Source: Candidatus Wallbacteria bacterium
GTDB lineage: Bacteria > Muiribacteriota > UBA6191 > JACPRK01
Length of the DNA: 64,000 nt
Reading direction: 5' to 3'
Assembly (NCBI GenBank): GCA_016213845.1
Contig: JACQZN010000103.1
Span: 46,010 to 110,009 of the forward strand
Part shown: piece after piece, positions 9,056 to 17,387 of the stretch
Layout: every line of letters starts with the position of its first letter
Numbering within the stretch: the stretch's first letter is position 1
Program-made: the position numbers and the translations under genes
The notes under the pieces: generated by a model
What the model saw: the letters and a program-made list of their open reading frames with translations, nothing else
What the model was told of the DNA's origin: nothing
The model's database searches: none

Positions 9056-9733
9056 ATGCAACTGACGAGCCTGGCGATGGTGGCAAGCCTGATGGTCGTG
9101 GCGGTTCCGGCGTTTGCAGCGCAGGATTCGCAGTCGCCGGACTTCAAGGGTCTCCGCGAGCGCCAGGAGCAGCTCAAGGCCATCCCGTCGGCGCGGCTCG
9201 TGAGCTCCGTGCAGGATCGGCTGCCCCAGGCCGAGATCGCCAACCTGCTCAGCCAGGTCGAGGACGCCAGCCGCGGAACCGGTGCCATCTCGGCCGCCGA
9301 TGCCGGCCGGATCGAGGACGAGCTGGAGCGGCAGAAGCAGTTCTGGTTCGAGGAGTACCAGAAGGCACTCAGCAAGAGCACCGGCGCCAACCCTGCGTTT
9401 GCAGACAGCCCCGAGACCGGCAAGGAGTTCGACGATCTGTTCGGTGCAGTCGTTTCGCCCGACCCCAACGAGATTTCGCCCGAAAGCCTCCGGCTGGTCT
9501 ACCAGGAGTACGCGCTGCTCTCCCAGACGTTCCAGCTCCTGAAGCTGGCCCGGTTCCTTTCGGCCAGCGGCGCCGGTATCACGCGCTACCACGGCCCCAA
9601 GGCCGACGCCACCGAGACCGCCGCGATGGCTGCTGAGGTGGATCAGAAGTACGTCCCCGTCTACCAGCAGCGCATCCAGGACGGCGTCACGACGCTGAGA
9701 AAGATTCTGGTCGCCACGAAAGCTGGGAATTGA
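9056..9733 (+). CDS. Exported alpha-helical protein of unknown function
   Basis: The 225-residue product starts at the ATG at 9056, preceded by AGAGGTG at proper spacing. Residues 1-22 are a signal peptide (hydrophobic core, cleavage after AFA). The mature part is rich in Glu, Gln, Lys and Leu with heptad-like spacing (RERQEQLKAI, RIEDELERQKQFWFEEYQ), so it is largely helical and probably periplasmic. I recognise no family. It is the first of four exported-protein genes. Its stop lies 5 bases before a heptanucleotide repeat tract. Confidence 0.8.
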   Translation: MQLTSLAMVASLMVVAVPAFAAQDSQSPDFKGLRERQEQLKAIPSARLVSSVQDRLPQAEIANLLSQVEDASRGTGAISAADAGRIEDELERQKQFWFEEYQKALSKSTGANPAFADSPETGKEFDDLFGAVVSPDPNEISPESLRLVYQEYALLSQTFQLLKLARFLSASGAGITRYHGPKADATETAAMAAEVDQKYVPVYQQRIQDGVTTLRKILVATKAGN

Positions 9734-9738
9734 GGGGG

Positions 9739-9787
9739 AGGCTTCAGGCCTCAGGCTTCAGGAGTCAGGCTTCAGGAGTCAGGCAAG
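9739..9787 (+). repeat. Heptanucleotide tract, AGGCTTC/AGGAGTC type, 7 units
   Basis: Seven contiguous 7-bp units fit AGGNNTC or close variants (AGGCTTC, AGGCCTC, AGGCTTC, AGGAGTC, AGGCTTC, AGGAGTC, AGGCAAG). It begins 5 bases after the stop of the exported protein. The unit is the same family as the tracts at 12842 and 37247. Confidence 0.85.
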
Positions 9788-9866
9788 AGGGCAGGGGCAG
9801 GGGCAGGGGCGCGCCGATTGGCCGGACCTACCGGCTACTTCTCCGCTTCCGTCTTCCATCTTCCCG

Positions 9867-9894
9867 ATTCTCGATTCTCGACTCTCAATTCTCC
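9867..9894 (+). repeat. Heptanucleotide tract, ATTCTCG type, 4 units
   Basis: Four 7-bp units: ATTCTCG, ATTCTCG, ACTCTCA, ATTCTCC. It shares the 7-bp period of the other intergenic tracts but has a different unit, and it is not complementary to the tract at 9739. Confidence 0.8.
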
Positions 9895-9901
9895 CCATGG
9901 C

Positions 9902-9930
9902 TTGTCGCTCCCCGGATGCGTCCTTAGAAT
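9902..9930 (+). promoter_or_regulatory. Putative housekeeping-type promoter for the DRQQ-repeat gene
   Basis: TTGTCG at 9902-9907 and TAGAAT at 9925-9930 are separated by 17 bases. They match the -35 and -10 consensus at 4/6 and 5/6. Transcription would start near 9937, giving a leader of about 120 bases before the ATG at 10057. Confidence 0.5.
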
Positions 9931-10056
9931 AAAAGATGCCCGGCGAGTGACCTTGAAACTTCCCGGCACGTGAAGCGGTAGTCAGTCATGCTTGACGGTA
10001 TCCATTCGCCCTTGCCTGTCATGAAGTGCGCATCAACCCTAAAAGGGGTGACGAAC

Positions 10057-12834
10057 ATGAGGTCCGGAAAACAGCTCATCACGGTTCTGCTCCTGGCGTT
10101 CGGCCTTTTGGCCCCGTGGAACGGAACCGCCTTGGCGGAGGACGAGGACGAGCGCCTCATCGACGCGACCCCCGCGGCGTCCACCAGCGACGACGGCCGG
10201 GTTCGAGATCGCCAGCAGAAGGACGGCGAAGGCGCCGACCGCCAGCAGTTCACCGGCGAGGGCGCCGACCGCCAGCAGTTCAACCGTGACGGGGACGGTG
10301 CCGATCGCCAGCAGTTCACCGGCGAGGGCGCCGACCGCCAGCAGTTCAACCGCGAGAGCGAGCAAGCCGAGCCCCAGCCCAAGGATCGTCAGCAGTTCGA
10401 AGACGAGGTCGTTGCTGCCGACCGCCAGCCCGAGATCGAGGATCGCCAGCAGAAGGGCACCGACGATGGCAAGCCCGCTCGGACGGCCGAGCCTTCCTTC
10501 GACGACATCAACCAGGGCGCGCCCGATACCCGCCAGAAGGGCGGCACGGACAACTCTCTGCCGATTGACCCCGGCTTTGCGCTTCCCGAGCGCCACGGCC
10601 CTCCGGGCCGCGGACCTCGCGGCGACGTGAAGTGGGAGCTGGTCGACGGCGACAACCAGGGCGGAACGAAAGAGGCCCGCGAGGCGCTGGCCCGGGAGCT
10701 GTTCGGGACCGGCATCGGCTTCTCGCCTCAGGATCTTCGAGCCGCCACGCGCGCCGAGCTGGCCGACATCCTCATCTGGCTCGAGGACGCTCTCAAGCGC
10801 GAAAAGGATTTTGCGGACAACCTCTCCCGGACGGCCAAGAAGATCGAGCGCAAGAAGAAGGACATGGCCCGGATGTCCCTGGGTGAGCTCTATAAGGAGC
10901 GCGTGGGCGGCTGGTTCGACCACCAGAAGGACGCCGACGACATGCGCGTTGCGATGGACTTCAAGCGTTTCCTGCAGGACCGCGCCAATCGCCCGGGAGC
11001 CGAGCGCGGCAACATCTATCGACTGCTCCTGCAAGACGTCGATCACCTCATCATGCTCTCCGCGCCCGCTTACGGCGTCAGCATCTCGAAGGAAGAGATC
11101 CGGAGCGTCAAGAAGGTGGAGGCCAAGTTCCGGGACGGCAAGAACAAGGGCGTCTTCCAGTTCCCCGCCAGCTACGTGATGGGCCTGATGCTCGATCGGC
11201 ACGCGCTACGGGCCGCCATCGAGTCCAAGTCGTTCGCTCGCCGGCCCAGGCCGGGCAAGGGCGGCGACTACGGCAGCGATCCCTGGGTCGATCAGGCTGA
11301 CCAGTGGGGCCGGGACCAGGGTGGCGACATCGACGTGGGCTACGGCAAGGGCGGCGGCAAGCCCAGGAGCCCGGGCTACGACGACGGCTACGGGCCTCGC
11401 CGCGGCAAGGGCGGAGACAGCGTCGATCGCGATCTGCGCCGCGTGATGGGCCAGACGGCACGGGTCGGAACGGCCATCTTCGACGCCAACGACCGCCACG
11501 CCCAGCGAATGACCGAGATCGATCGCGAGTATGACCGCCGCCGCAAGGAGATGGATGGCGGACCGATGGCGCCGAGCGGCAACGTCAACGAGGCGGGCAT
11601 CGAGCGCGCCATCAAGGACGCCGACGGCATGCTCGATCAGGTCCGCGAGCGCCAGCGCGCCGTCGTCAACCTGATCAGCCAGTGGCGTCAGGCTCAGGAC
11701 CCGGTTGCCCAGCGCAACCTCGAGGCCAACATCCGAGGACTGGCCTACGGCGGCAGCGACCCCAACCGCCCCTCGCCCGACTCCCTGATCGGCATGCTGA
11801 ACAGCCCGCGCCTCAAGCAGGCCTTGGCCTACGCCAACCGCGGAGCCCAGTCCGGCAATCCCGCCTTCCAGAGCGCAGCCAGCCGCATCTTCGGCGCCGG
11901 CGGCAAGCTCGATCGCATCCAGCGCACGCAGCACGAAGTGGTCGGCCAGTTCCTCCGCGACCGGGACCAGGACCGCCGCGGAAAGGGCGATCCCAATGAT
12001 CCCCTGGCCGGCGACCCCAATCGCCCCGTCTACGGCCCCGACGGCCGCCCCCTGCCTCCGGGCGATCCCCGCAGGAACGGCCCGGGCGCGCCGGACGACG
12101 GCCGGTTCGGCCCGGGCGTCCGCAACACCGGAAGCCCTCTGCCCGGCGGCGGCAATCCCCAGGTCGCCTCGGACCCCAACCAGCGCCTCCAGCAGGTCAC
12201 CAACGCTCTGCAGGACCCGAACCTGACGCCCGCCGAGCGCGCCAATCTCCAGGCCGAACAGCAGCGCCTCCAGCAGCAGATCCAGAAGCAGCAGCAGGCG
12301 GCCGCGGCCGCTACAGCCGCCAACCAGCCAACGGCCACCACCGCCGGGACCACTGCCCAGGGCCCGCGCGCCCCGGTCTCCGCCGCCGACGCCGAGGCCG
12401 CCGCGAAGGCGAAGATGCCGAACGTGCCGAACACGTATGGAATCTCCCCGCCCGCCCTGACCGACGATGAGCTCCGCGCCGCCGCCGCCCCCGTCATCCA
12501 GGCCGAGGTTGCCAAGATGAACGAGCAGCTGAAGGCCCGCGGCATGACCGTCAATGAGTACCTCCAGTACTCCGGCAAGGGCGTCCAGTCGACGGGCCGC
12601 CCCCCAGGCGATCACGTGCAGATGTGGATCCAGCGCTTCCCCGGCGTTCGGGCCGCGATGGAAAAAGCTGCCCAGGAAGCGCACGCCCGCAAGCTCAAGG
12701 AACTGACGACGCAGGAGATGGCGCGCGTGCAGACCGCGCCAGCCCCGACCGTCCAGAATCCCGCCGCCGTCGCCACGCCGCTCCCCTCGCAGGTCGGCTC
12801 AGGCCCCGCCGGCGCCATCGTCGAGCCCAGGTAG
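10057..12834 (+). CDS. Large exported protein with DRQQ decapeptide repeats, unknown function
   Basis: The start is set at 10057 (AGGGG upstream, signal peptide directly after), giving 925 residues. The signal peptide has the core LITVLLLAFGLLAP. Residues 59-100 hold four copies of a decapeptide GADRQQF[TN][GR][ED], with further DRQQ motifs on both sides to about residue 135. The middle (about 200-370) is charged and helical. A Gly-rich stretch (about 385-460) is followed by helical segments, and a Gln/Ala-rich stretch (about 710-785) looks like a coiled coil. No membrane anchor or barrel signature is visible. I recognise no family. Downstream genes encode a lipoprotein and a PorV-like barrel, so an envelope role is likely. 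Confidence 0.8.
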   Translation: MRSGKQLITVLLLAFGLLAPWNGTALAEDEDERLIDATPAASTSDDGRVRDRQQKDGEGADRQQFTGEGADRQQFNRDGDGADRQQFTGEGADRQQFNRESEQAEPQPKDRQQFEDEVVAADRQPEIEDRQQKGTDDGKPARTAEPSFDDINQGAPDTRQKGGTDNSLPIDPGFALPERHGPPGRGPRGDVKWELVDGDNQGGTKEAREALARELFGTGIGFSPQDLRAATRAELADILIWLEDALKREKDFADNLSRTAKKIERKKKDMARMSLGELYKERVGGWFDHQKDADDMRVAMDFKRFLQDRANRPGAERGNIYRLLLQDVDHLIMLSAPAYGVSISKEEIRSVKKVEAKFRDGKNKGVFQFPASYVMGLMLDRHALRAAIESKSFARRPRPGKGGDYGSDPWVDQADQWGRDQGGDIDVGYGKGGGKPRSPGYDDGYGPRRGKGGDSVDRDLRRVMGQTARVGTAIFDANDRHAQRMTEIDREYDRRRKEMDGGPMAPSGNVNEAGIERAIKDADGMLDQVRERQRAVVNLISQWRQAQDPVAQRNLEANIRGLAYGGSDPNRPSPDSLIGMLNSPRLKQALAYANRGAQSGNPAFQSAASRIFGAGGKLDRIQRTQHEVVGQFLRDRDQDRRGKGDPNDPLAGDPNRPVYGPDGRPLPPGDPRRNGPGAPDDGRFGPGVRNTGSPLPGGGNPQVASDPNQRLQQVTNALQDPNLTPAERANLQAEQQRLQQQIQKQQQAAAAATAANQPTATTAGTTAQGPRAPVSAADAEAAAKAKMPNVPNTYGISPPALTDDELRAAAAPVIQAEVAKMNEQLKARGMTVNEYLQYSGKGVQSTGRPPGDHVQMWIQRFPGVRAAMEKAAQEAHARKLKELTTQEMARVQTAPAPTVQNPAAVATPLPSQVGSGPAGAIVEPR
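10231..10356 (+). repeat. Four in-frame 30-bp repeats inside the DRQQ-repeat gene
   Basis: Copies lie at 10231-10260, 10261-10290, 10297-10326 and 10327-10356. They form a duplicated pair (FTGE unit then FNRD/E unit) separated by one extra GD dipeptide, so the array probably grew by duplication of a two-unit block. Confidence 0.8.
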
Positions 12835-12841
12835 CATAGGC

Positions 12842-12918
12842 AGGCTTGAGGCTCGAGGCTTGAGGCTCGAGGCTTGAGGCTTGAGGCTTGAGGAGTCAGG
12901 TTTCAGGAGTCAGGCTCG
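12842..12918 (+). repeat. Heptanucleotide tract, AGGCTTG type, 11 units
   Basis: Eleven contiguous units: mostly AGGCTTG and AGGCTCG, then AGGAGTC, AGGTTTC, AGGAGTC, AGGCTCG. It starts 7 bases after the TAG stop of the DRQQ-repeat gene. Confidence 0.9.
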
Positions 12919-12962
12919 AAAGCCTATAGAGGCCGTGGCTGGGATACGGGGGCCGGTCAGCT

Positions 12963-12990
12963 CTACTGACTACTGTCTACTGTCTACCCG
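12963..12990 (+). repeat. Heptanucleotide tract, CTACTGT type, 4 units
   Basis: Units CTACTGA, CTACTGT, CTACTGT, CTACCCG lie 44 bases after the preceding tract. The rest of the gap to 13127 shows no gene. Confidence 0.75.
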
Positions 12991-13127
12991 TTATCTTCAG
13001 TCTTCCCTCTTCCCCGTGTTAACAAATCCACGAGGCTTTCCGATGAATTGTTCGAGGAGAGTGTCAATCCTTTCGTCCGGTGCGCTTTGCACGGACTCCG
13101 GCAGGACGGGAAAGGACACCGAACATC

Positions 13128-14462
13128 ATGGGAACTGCGAAGCGGAAAGTCTCGGTCTCCAGCGGCGTCGGCTTCACCGGCTTGGTGCTGGTGGCTGTGG
13201 CGGTCATAGTCGGTTGCGGCGGCAACGCCGGAGTGGACGACGGCACCGTCACAGGCAAAGTCTTCAGTAACTTCTCGCGGGGAGTGGCGGGTCGAGTGCC
13301 CGAGTCGGGAGTCACCGTGGTGGCTCAACGCGAATCCGATCCGCCGCAGGTCATTCGCACGGCATTGACGGATTCCAACGGCGAGTACGTCCTCGGCGAA
13401 CTGCCGGTGGGCGCCTACGTCATTGGCTTCGCCAAGGACGGCTTCCAGACCATCGACACGCGCTCCGGTGCCACCGCGCAGCGAACCGCAGTCGGTTCGC
13501 AGGTTCGCGTGTTCGTTGAGCCCGGCGGTGTCTCGCAGGCCGCCGAGGTCACGTTGAGGCGCCTGGCCGGGGTCGGCAACTCCACCGTTGTCGTCACGGT
13601 CCTCGATGGCGTCACCGGCCAGCCGGTCAACGATGCCACTGTGACCGTCGGCACCGCCACCAGCTCCAACGGCGGCAACAACGGCGTGTACACGCTGGAG
13701 GTCCCGGTCAACGTGAACAACCCGGAGGCTCCGTTCGGCCAACCCAATCCCGAGCGCGTCATCATCAGCTCCGACGGTTTCGCCACCAACCAGGAGACCT
13801 TCATCGTCCCGATCGCCGATCAGACCGTGCGCGTCACCATCTCGATGCGCGCCGAGGTCGCCATCATCACCGGCATCATCCGGATCAGCGCCTTCGAGCA
13901 GCTCTACAGCAAGCCGAACATCCAGATCCGCGTCTCCAACGCCAACCTCAACCCCAATCCCATCATCCAGCAGGACGGAAGCTTCCAGATCACCGTCCCG
14001 CGGTCGACCTCTTCGCTCACCCGCCAGTTCAACATCGTGTTCACCCATCCGGGTCTGGAGACCTTCACGCTGTCCAACGTGGTCTCGCCCGTGGGAGGCG
14101 GCCGGACGCTGTCGCAGGTCGTGGAGATGCGGCCACGCACGGTCACCCTCGTGGGTAACGTCATCGATAGCCTGGGCCAGGCGCCGAACAACCTGGGCCC
14201 GGTCGCGGACACGGCGACCATCCCCCAGACCGGTCAGCAGTCGACGATCATCAACGGCACCTACACGATCCCCAACGTGCCGATCGGCACCGACAGCGGA
14301 GCTGCTGCGGGCGGCATCACGGTCTCCGTCCGGGCCTTCAACCCCTCGCGCGTCAACCCGGGTCCGCCGCCGCGCAATGGCGTCGAGGAGCAGGGCGAGG
14401 TCCCGTCCTTCCGGCCGCTCACCGACACGATCTTCCAGCTGCCGCTCGTCATCACGCGGTGA
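13128..14462 (+). CDS. Lipoprotein with carboxypeptidase regulatory-like (beta-sandwich) domains
   Basis: The ATG at 13128 gives 444 residues; an in-frame GTG at 13080 is less likely. The N-terminus is a lipoprotein signal (VLVAVAVIVGCGG, lipid-modified Cys). At least three CarboxypepD_reg-like beta-sandwich domains follow. They are recognised by patterns such as GTVTGKVF..., SNGEYVLGELPVGAYVIGFAKDGF, TVVVTVLDGVTGQPVNDATVTV, and a last one from VTLVGNVIDSLG. Such domains are common in surface-anchored proteins and often bind carbohydrate or act as spacers. It probably works in the envelope with the next gene, 68 bp downstream. Confidence 0.82.
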   Translation: MGTAKRKVSVSSGVGFTGLVLVAVAVIVGCGGNAGVDDGTVTGKVFSNFSRGVAGRVPESGVTVVAQRESDPPQVIRTALTDSNGEYVLGELPVGAYVIGFAKDGFQTIDTRSGATAQRTAVGSQVRVFVEPGGVSQAAEVTLRRLAGVGNSTVVVTVLDGVTGQPVNDATVTVGTATSSNGGNNGVYTLEVPVNVNNPEAPFGQPNPERVIISSDGFATNQETFIVPIADQTVRVTISMRAEVAIITGIIRISAFEQLYSKPNIQIRVSNANLNPNPIIQQDGSFQITVPRSTSSLTRQFNIVFTHPGLETFTLSNVVSPVGGGRTLSQVVEMRPRTVTLVGNVIDSLGQAPNNLGPVADTATIPQTGQQSTIINGTYTIPNVPIGTDSGAAAGGITVSVRAFNPSRVNPGPPPRNGVEEQGEVPSFRPLTDTIFQLPLVITR

Positions 14463-14530
14463 GAGACGGAAAGCTTCGACTCGAGCGCGATCCTGTCCGA
14501 TAACAAGAGCGTGGGACCCAGGTGAACAAC

Positions 14531-15529
14531 ATGCAGAGCGCGATTGGCAGAAACCGACGGCGGCCGCTTTGCGCCCGGTGGCTCGGGTGGGCCGTGGCGG
14601 CCTGGCTGCTCTCGTCGGGCGCGGTGCCTGCGATGGCGCAGGGCGGCGCGGCGTACCTCAAGCTGGGCGTGGGCGCCCGTGCCCTGGGCATGGGCGGCGC
14701 CTTCACGGCGGTCGCCGACGACGCGACGGCGCTTTTCTGGAACCCTGCCGGCGTGGCGCGGTTGCAGAAGCAGGAAGTCACCGGCATGCACGCCCAGCTC
14801 TCGCTCGACCGCAATTATGACTTCGTCGGCTACGCCCGGCCCACCGAGGACAAGTCGGGCGGCTGGGGCGTGGGCTACACCCGGTTCTCCATCACGGGCA
14901 TTCCCGAGACGCGGGTGCGGCCGGGCACGACGCTTCCTCAGCTGACCGACGATGCCTACGACGCCGCCGGGAACTTCACAGGCGCCGGCCCAGGGCTGGG
15001 ACAGGTCCGCATCTTCAGCCTATTCGACGACGTCGAGCAGAACGTCTCCGGCAGCTACGGCCGCAAGGTCGGGGACCGCCTCTACCTGGGCGGCAGCGTT
15101 CGCTACCTCAAGCAGAGCCTCTTCACGGCCGACGGCAGCGGGTTCGGCTTCGACCTGGGAGGCCTGTACGTGGCCAGCGACGACTGGACGCTCGGGTTTG
15201 CCGCCAAGGACCTGGCTGAGAGCATCGAGTTCGGAGGTGGCCTGCAGGACGCCGACGTCGATTCCACCTTCAGCGCGGGCGCGGCCTACAAGGGGATCAA
15301 GAACACGCTCGTCAGCGTGGAAACGACCCGGACCGGGGACCAGGGCCTGAAGCTCCGCGCCGGGGCCGAGCGCTGGTTCGACGACAAGTACGCCGTCAGA
15401 GCCGGCACCAACCGCGGAAACGTCAGCGCCGGCGCCAGTCTCCGCTTCAACGACTGGCAGTTCGACTACGCCTACCAGTCGCAGGATCTCGGCGACATCC
15501 AGCGTCTCAGCTTCGTCTATCGCTTCTGA
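14531..15529 (+). CDS. PorV/PorQ-like (UPF0164 family) outer-membrane beta-barrel
   Basis: The start is taken at the ATG at 14531 with CCAGGTGA just upstream; a GTG at 14522 is an alternative. The 332-residue product has a signal peptide ending AMA and then the hallmark N-terminus of this family, YLKLGVGARALGMGGAFTAV, followed by DDATALFWNPAG. Alternating strands follow and the protein ends in ...FVYRF with a terminal Phe, as expected for barrel insertion. PorV acts in type IX secretion in Bacteroidetes, but relatives occur in many phyla without it. No other type IX gene is visible here. Its 3' end overlaps the convergent pepE by 23 bp. Confidence 0.85.
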   Translation: MQSAIGRNRRRPLCARWLGWAVAAWLLSSGAVPAMAQGGAAYLKLGVGARALGMGGAFTAVADDATALFWNPAGVARLQKQEVTGMHAQLSLDRNYDFVGYARPTEDKSGGWGVGYTRFSITGIPETRVRPGTTLPQLTDDAYDAAGNFTGAGPGLGQVRIFSLFDDVEQNVSGSYGRKVGDRLYLGGSVRYLKQSLFTADGSGFGFDLGGLYVASDDWTLGFAAKDLAESIEFGGGLQDADVDSTFSAGAAYKGIKNTLVSVETTRTGDQGLKLRAGAERWFDDKYAVRAGTNRGNVSAGASLRFNDWQFDYAYQSQDLGDIQRLSFVYRF

Positions 15530-16241
15530 GACTGCCGGGCTGCAAGAGAAAGTCGAGCGGCTCTCCACAGGCGAGCTCCCTGGGTTCTCGGCCTCGCTCG
15601 AAGAGCCTGGCGCCGTTGACGCCGGCCAACTGCATCGAGCTGTCCTCGATGCGCAGCATCGCCCCCTCCCGCAGTCCGACGACGGGCGGCCAGTTCTCCT
15701 CGTGAAATTCGCGAATCCGCTGCTCGCGCGTTTCGCCGCGGTGTGTGGACGAGGGATCGGGGTCCAGGTAGTGCGGGTTGATGTTGAACGGCACCAGATC
15801 GAGGGCGCCGAACGACGGTGGCTGCACGATAGGCATGTCGTTGGTCGTGCGGATCGAGACGCAGGCGACGTTGGCGCCCGCACTGGCCCCGCCGTAGGGC
15901 ATTCCCTCGAGCACGCGCTTGCGGATCGCTTCGACGAGACCCTTCTCGTAGAGCGCCTTCAGCAAGCGGAACGTGTTGCCGCCCCCGATGAAGATCGCTT
16001 CGGCCTCCCGGACGGCCTCCGCCGGCGCTTCGGCGTCCTGGACGGCGTCGAGCTCGTAGCCCATGCGCCCAAACCGCTCCCGCGCACCTCTCGCGTAGCT
16101 GGCGAGATCCGAGCCGGCATAGCCGACGAAAAGCACGCGCCGGACAGCCGGGCCGTAGAGTGCGCGGAGCTCCTGCTCGCAGTGATCGAGGTACCCCAGG
16201 CCGTGCTGGTAGGAGTTGCTGATGAGGAGCAGTCTGGGCAT
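15507..16241 (-). CDS. pepE: Dipeptidase E (alpha-aspartyl dipeptidase, family S51)
   Basis: The 244-residue cytoplasmic serine peptidase hydrolyses N-terminal Asp-Xaa dipeptides. The nucleophile is Ser120 in GGASAGAN, with Asp135 (TTNDMP) and His157 (INPHYLD), the same numbering as in E. coli PepE. The N-terminal MPRLLLISNS and GGGNTFRLL motifs are typical. No strong ribosome site is visible. It is divergent from aroE across a 101-bp gap and convergent with the PorV-like gene. Confidence 0.95.
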   Translation of the reverse strand: MPRLLLISNSYQHGLGYLDHCEQELRALYGPAVRRVLFVGYAGSDLASYARGARERFGRMGYELDAVQDAEAPAEAVREAEAIFIGGGNTFRLLKALYEKGLVEAIRKRVLEGMPYGGASAGANVACVSIRTTNDMPIVQPPSFGALDLVPFNINPHYLDPDPSSTHRGETREQRIREFHEENWPPVVGLREGAMLRIEDSSMQLAGVNGARLFERGREPRELACGEPLDFLLQPGSLRSDRRS

Positions 16242-16299
16242 GCAGGCATTTTCGCACGGTCCGGCGCGCCGGGGGCAGCCTCCTTGGCTCCATCGCGCT

Positions 16300-16328
16300 T
16301 TGACTCCCGCCGCGCGCGCGCCTATGCT
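16300..16328 (+). promoter_or_regulatory. Promoter of aroE
   Basis: TTGACT at 16300-16305 and TATGCT at 16323-16328 are separated by 17 bases, matching consensus at 5/6 and 4/6. Transcription should begin near 16335, leaving a leader of only about 8-23 bases depending on the aroE start. Confidence 0.65.
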
Positions 16329-16342
16329 CTGGGGCGCCGCAG

Positions 16343-17248
16343 ATGGATGCTCACGTGATGGACGGCCGACCCGCAGACGACTCCCGGCGTCCCGGGATCG
16401 ACGGTGCCACCGAGCTCTTCGGGATTCTCGGCAATCCGGTGGCGCACAGTCTCTCGCCCGCGATCTACAACCTCTTCTTCCAGGCGGCGGGCGAGAACCG
16501 CGTGTATGTTCCGCTCCAGACCGAGCCGGCCGAGCTCGATACGGTTTTCGAGGCGCTGAAGAAGCTGCGGTTCGTCGGCTTCAACGTGACCTCGCCGTTC
16601 AAGCATGCCGTGACCCGGCACCTGGACAGGCTCGAGGGGGTGGCGGCCGAGCTCGGGTGCGTGAATACGATCTCACGTGAGGGGGAAACATGGATCGGTC
16701 ACAACACGGACGGGGAAGGGCTGGCCGGGTTTCTCGAGTCCTTGCCGGAGATAGAACTTTCGAAGCGGGACGTTGTCCTACTGGGAGCGGGCAACGCGGC
16801 CAGGGCCATCTTCCGGGCGCTCCTGGCGCGCCGTCCGGGCAGTCTGACCGTCGTGAACCGATCGCGAGCCAAGTTCGAGGAGCCCTTCTTCCGTCGCCAT
16901 TCGGGCGAGCCGGGCGTCGGCTACGTGGGGCTCGACGGCGGTGAGTCGGAGGAGCCGATCGCGCGGTCCAATCTGGTCGTGAACGCGACCTCGTACGGGC
17001 TGGGAGGGCGCCAGGAGCTGGCGGCGCCCCCGTTTCCAGGCCTCGGCAGGTTGGCCCCAGGGACGGTCGTCGTCGACACCAACTACTCCCCGGGCCGTCA
17101 GACGGCCCTGCTCCAGAGACTCCCGGCCGGAGTTCGCGCCTACGATGGCCGTGGGATGCTGCTGCACCTTGCGGGCGAGGCGTATCGTATCTGGACAGGG
17201 CATCGGCCCGACCTGGGTGCCGCTGCTCGTCTCCTGGGGGTTCCTTGA
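16343..17248 (+). CDS. aroE: Shikimate dehydrogenase (NADP+)
   Basis: The 301-residue enzyme reduces 3-dehydroshikimate in the aromatic amino-acid pathway. Substrate-binding motifs are GNPVAHSLSPAIYN (30-43), NVTSPFK with catalytic Lys87, and GHNTDGEG with Asp123. The Rossmann motif GAGNAARA is near 148, followed by VNRSRAK for NADP+. The ATG at 16358 is a second possible start and would give a more usual leader after the promoter at 16300. The stop codon overlaps the -35 element of the pilB promoter. Confidence 0.95.
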   Translation: MDAHVMDGRPADDSRRPGIDGATELFGILGNPVAHSLSPAIYNLFFQAAGENRVYVPLQTEPAELDTVFEALKKLRFVGFNVTSPFKHAVTRHLDRLEGVAAELGCVNTISREGETWIGHNTDGEGLAGFLESLPEIELSKRDVVLLGAGNAARAIFRALLARRPGSLTVVNRSRAKFEEPFFRRHSGEPGVGYVGLDGGESEEPIARSNLVVNATSYGLGGRQELAAPPFPGLGRLAPGTVVVDTNYSPGRQTALLQRLPAGVRAYDGRGMLLHLAGEAYRIWTGHRPDLGAAARLLGVP

Positions 17249-17273
17249 CACTTCCGGGCCCCGTTGATACACT
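17245..17273 (+). promoter_or_regulatory. Strong consensus promoter of pilB
   Basis: TTGACA (17245-17250, 6/6) is followed by a 17-base spacer and TACACT (17268-17273, 4/6), with TGA just before the -10 as in extended -10 promoters. The -35 overlaps the aroE stop codon. The leader to the pilB ATG is about 108 bases. Confidence 0.75.
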
Positions 17274-17387
17274 CGGTGAGGGGCTGGCAGCGACCCGTTT
17301 CGTCTTTATTCATGCGGGTTTACCGGATGATCCGCTGAAGCGCGAACCACCCCGGACACTCTCTTCACTCCGTTTGAGGGAGGCACC

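Larger units (their letters stand above)
9734..10056. other. Intergenic region with two heptad tracts and a promoter
   Basis: This 323-base gap holds two 7-bp-periodic tracts (9739-9787 and 9867-9894), a short GGGGCA hexamer run near 9791-9810, and a promoter-like pair at 9902-9930. No gene is supported. Confidence 0.6.

Noticed and set aside
9924..10382. Minus-strand frame with Cys-Trp-Arg-Ser repeats
   Set aside because: Mirror of the DRQQ-coding repeats; no signal or ribosome site of its own.
14531..15529. Type IX secretion system based on the PorV-like protein
   Set aside because: The UPF0164/PorV family occurs widely without type IX secretion, and no other component is present.
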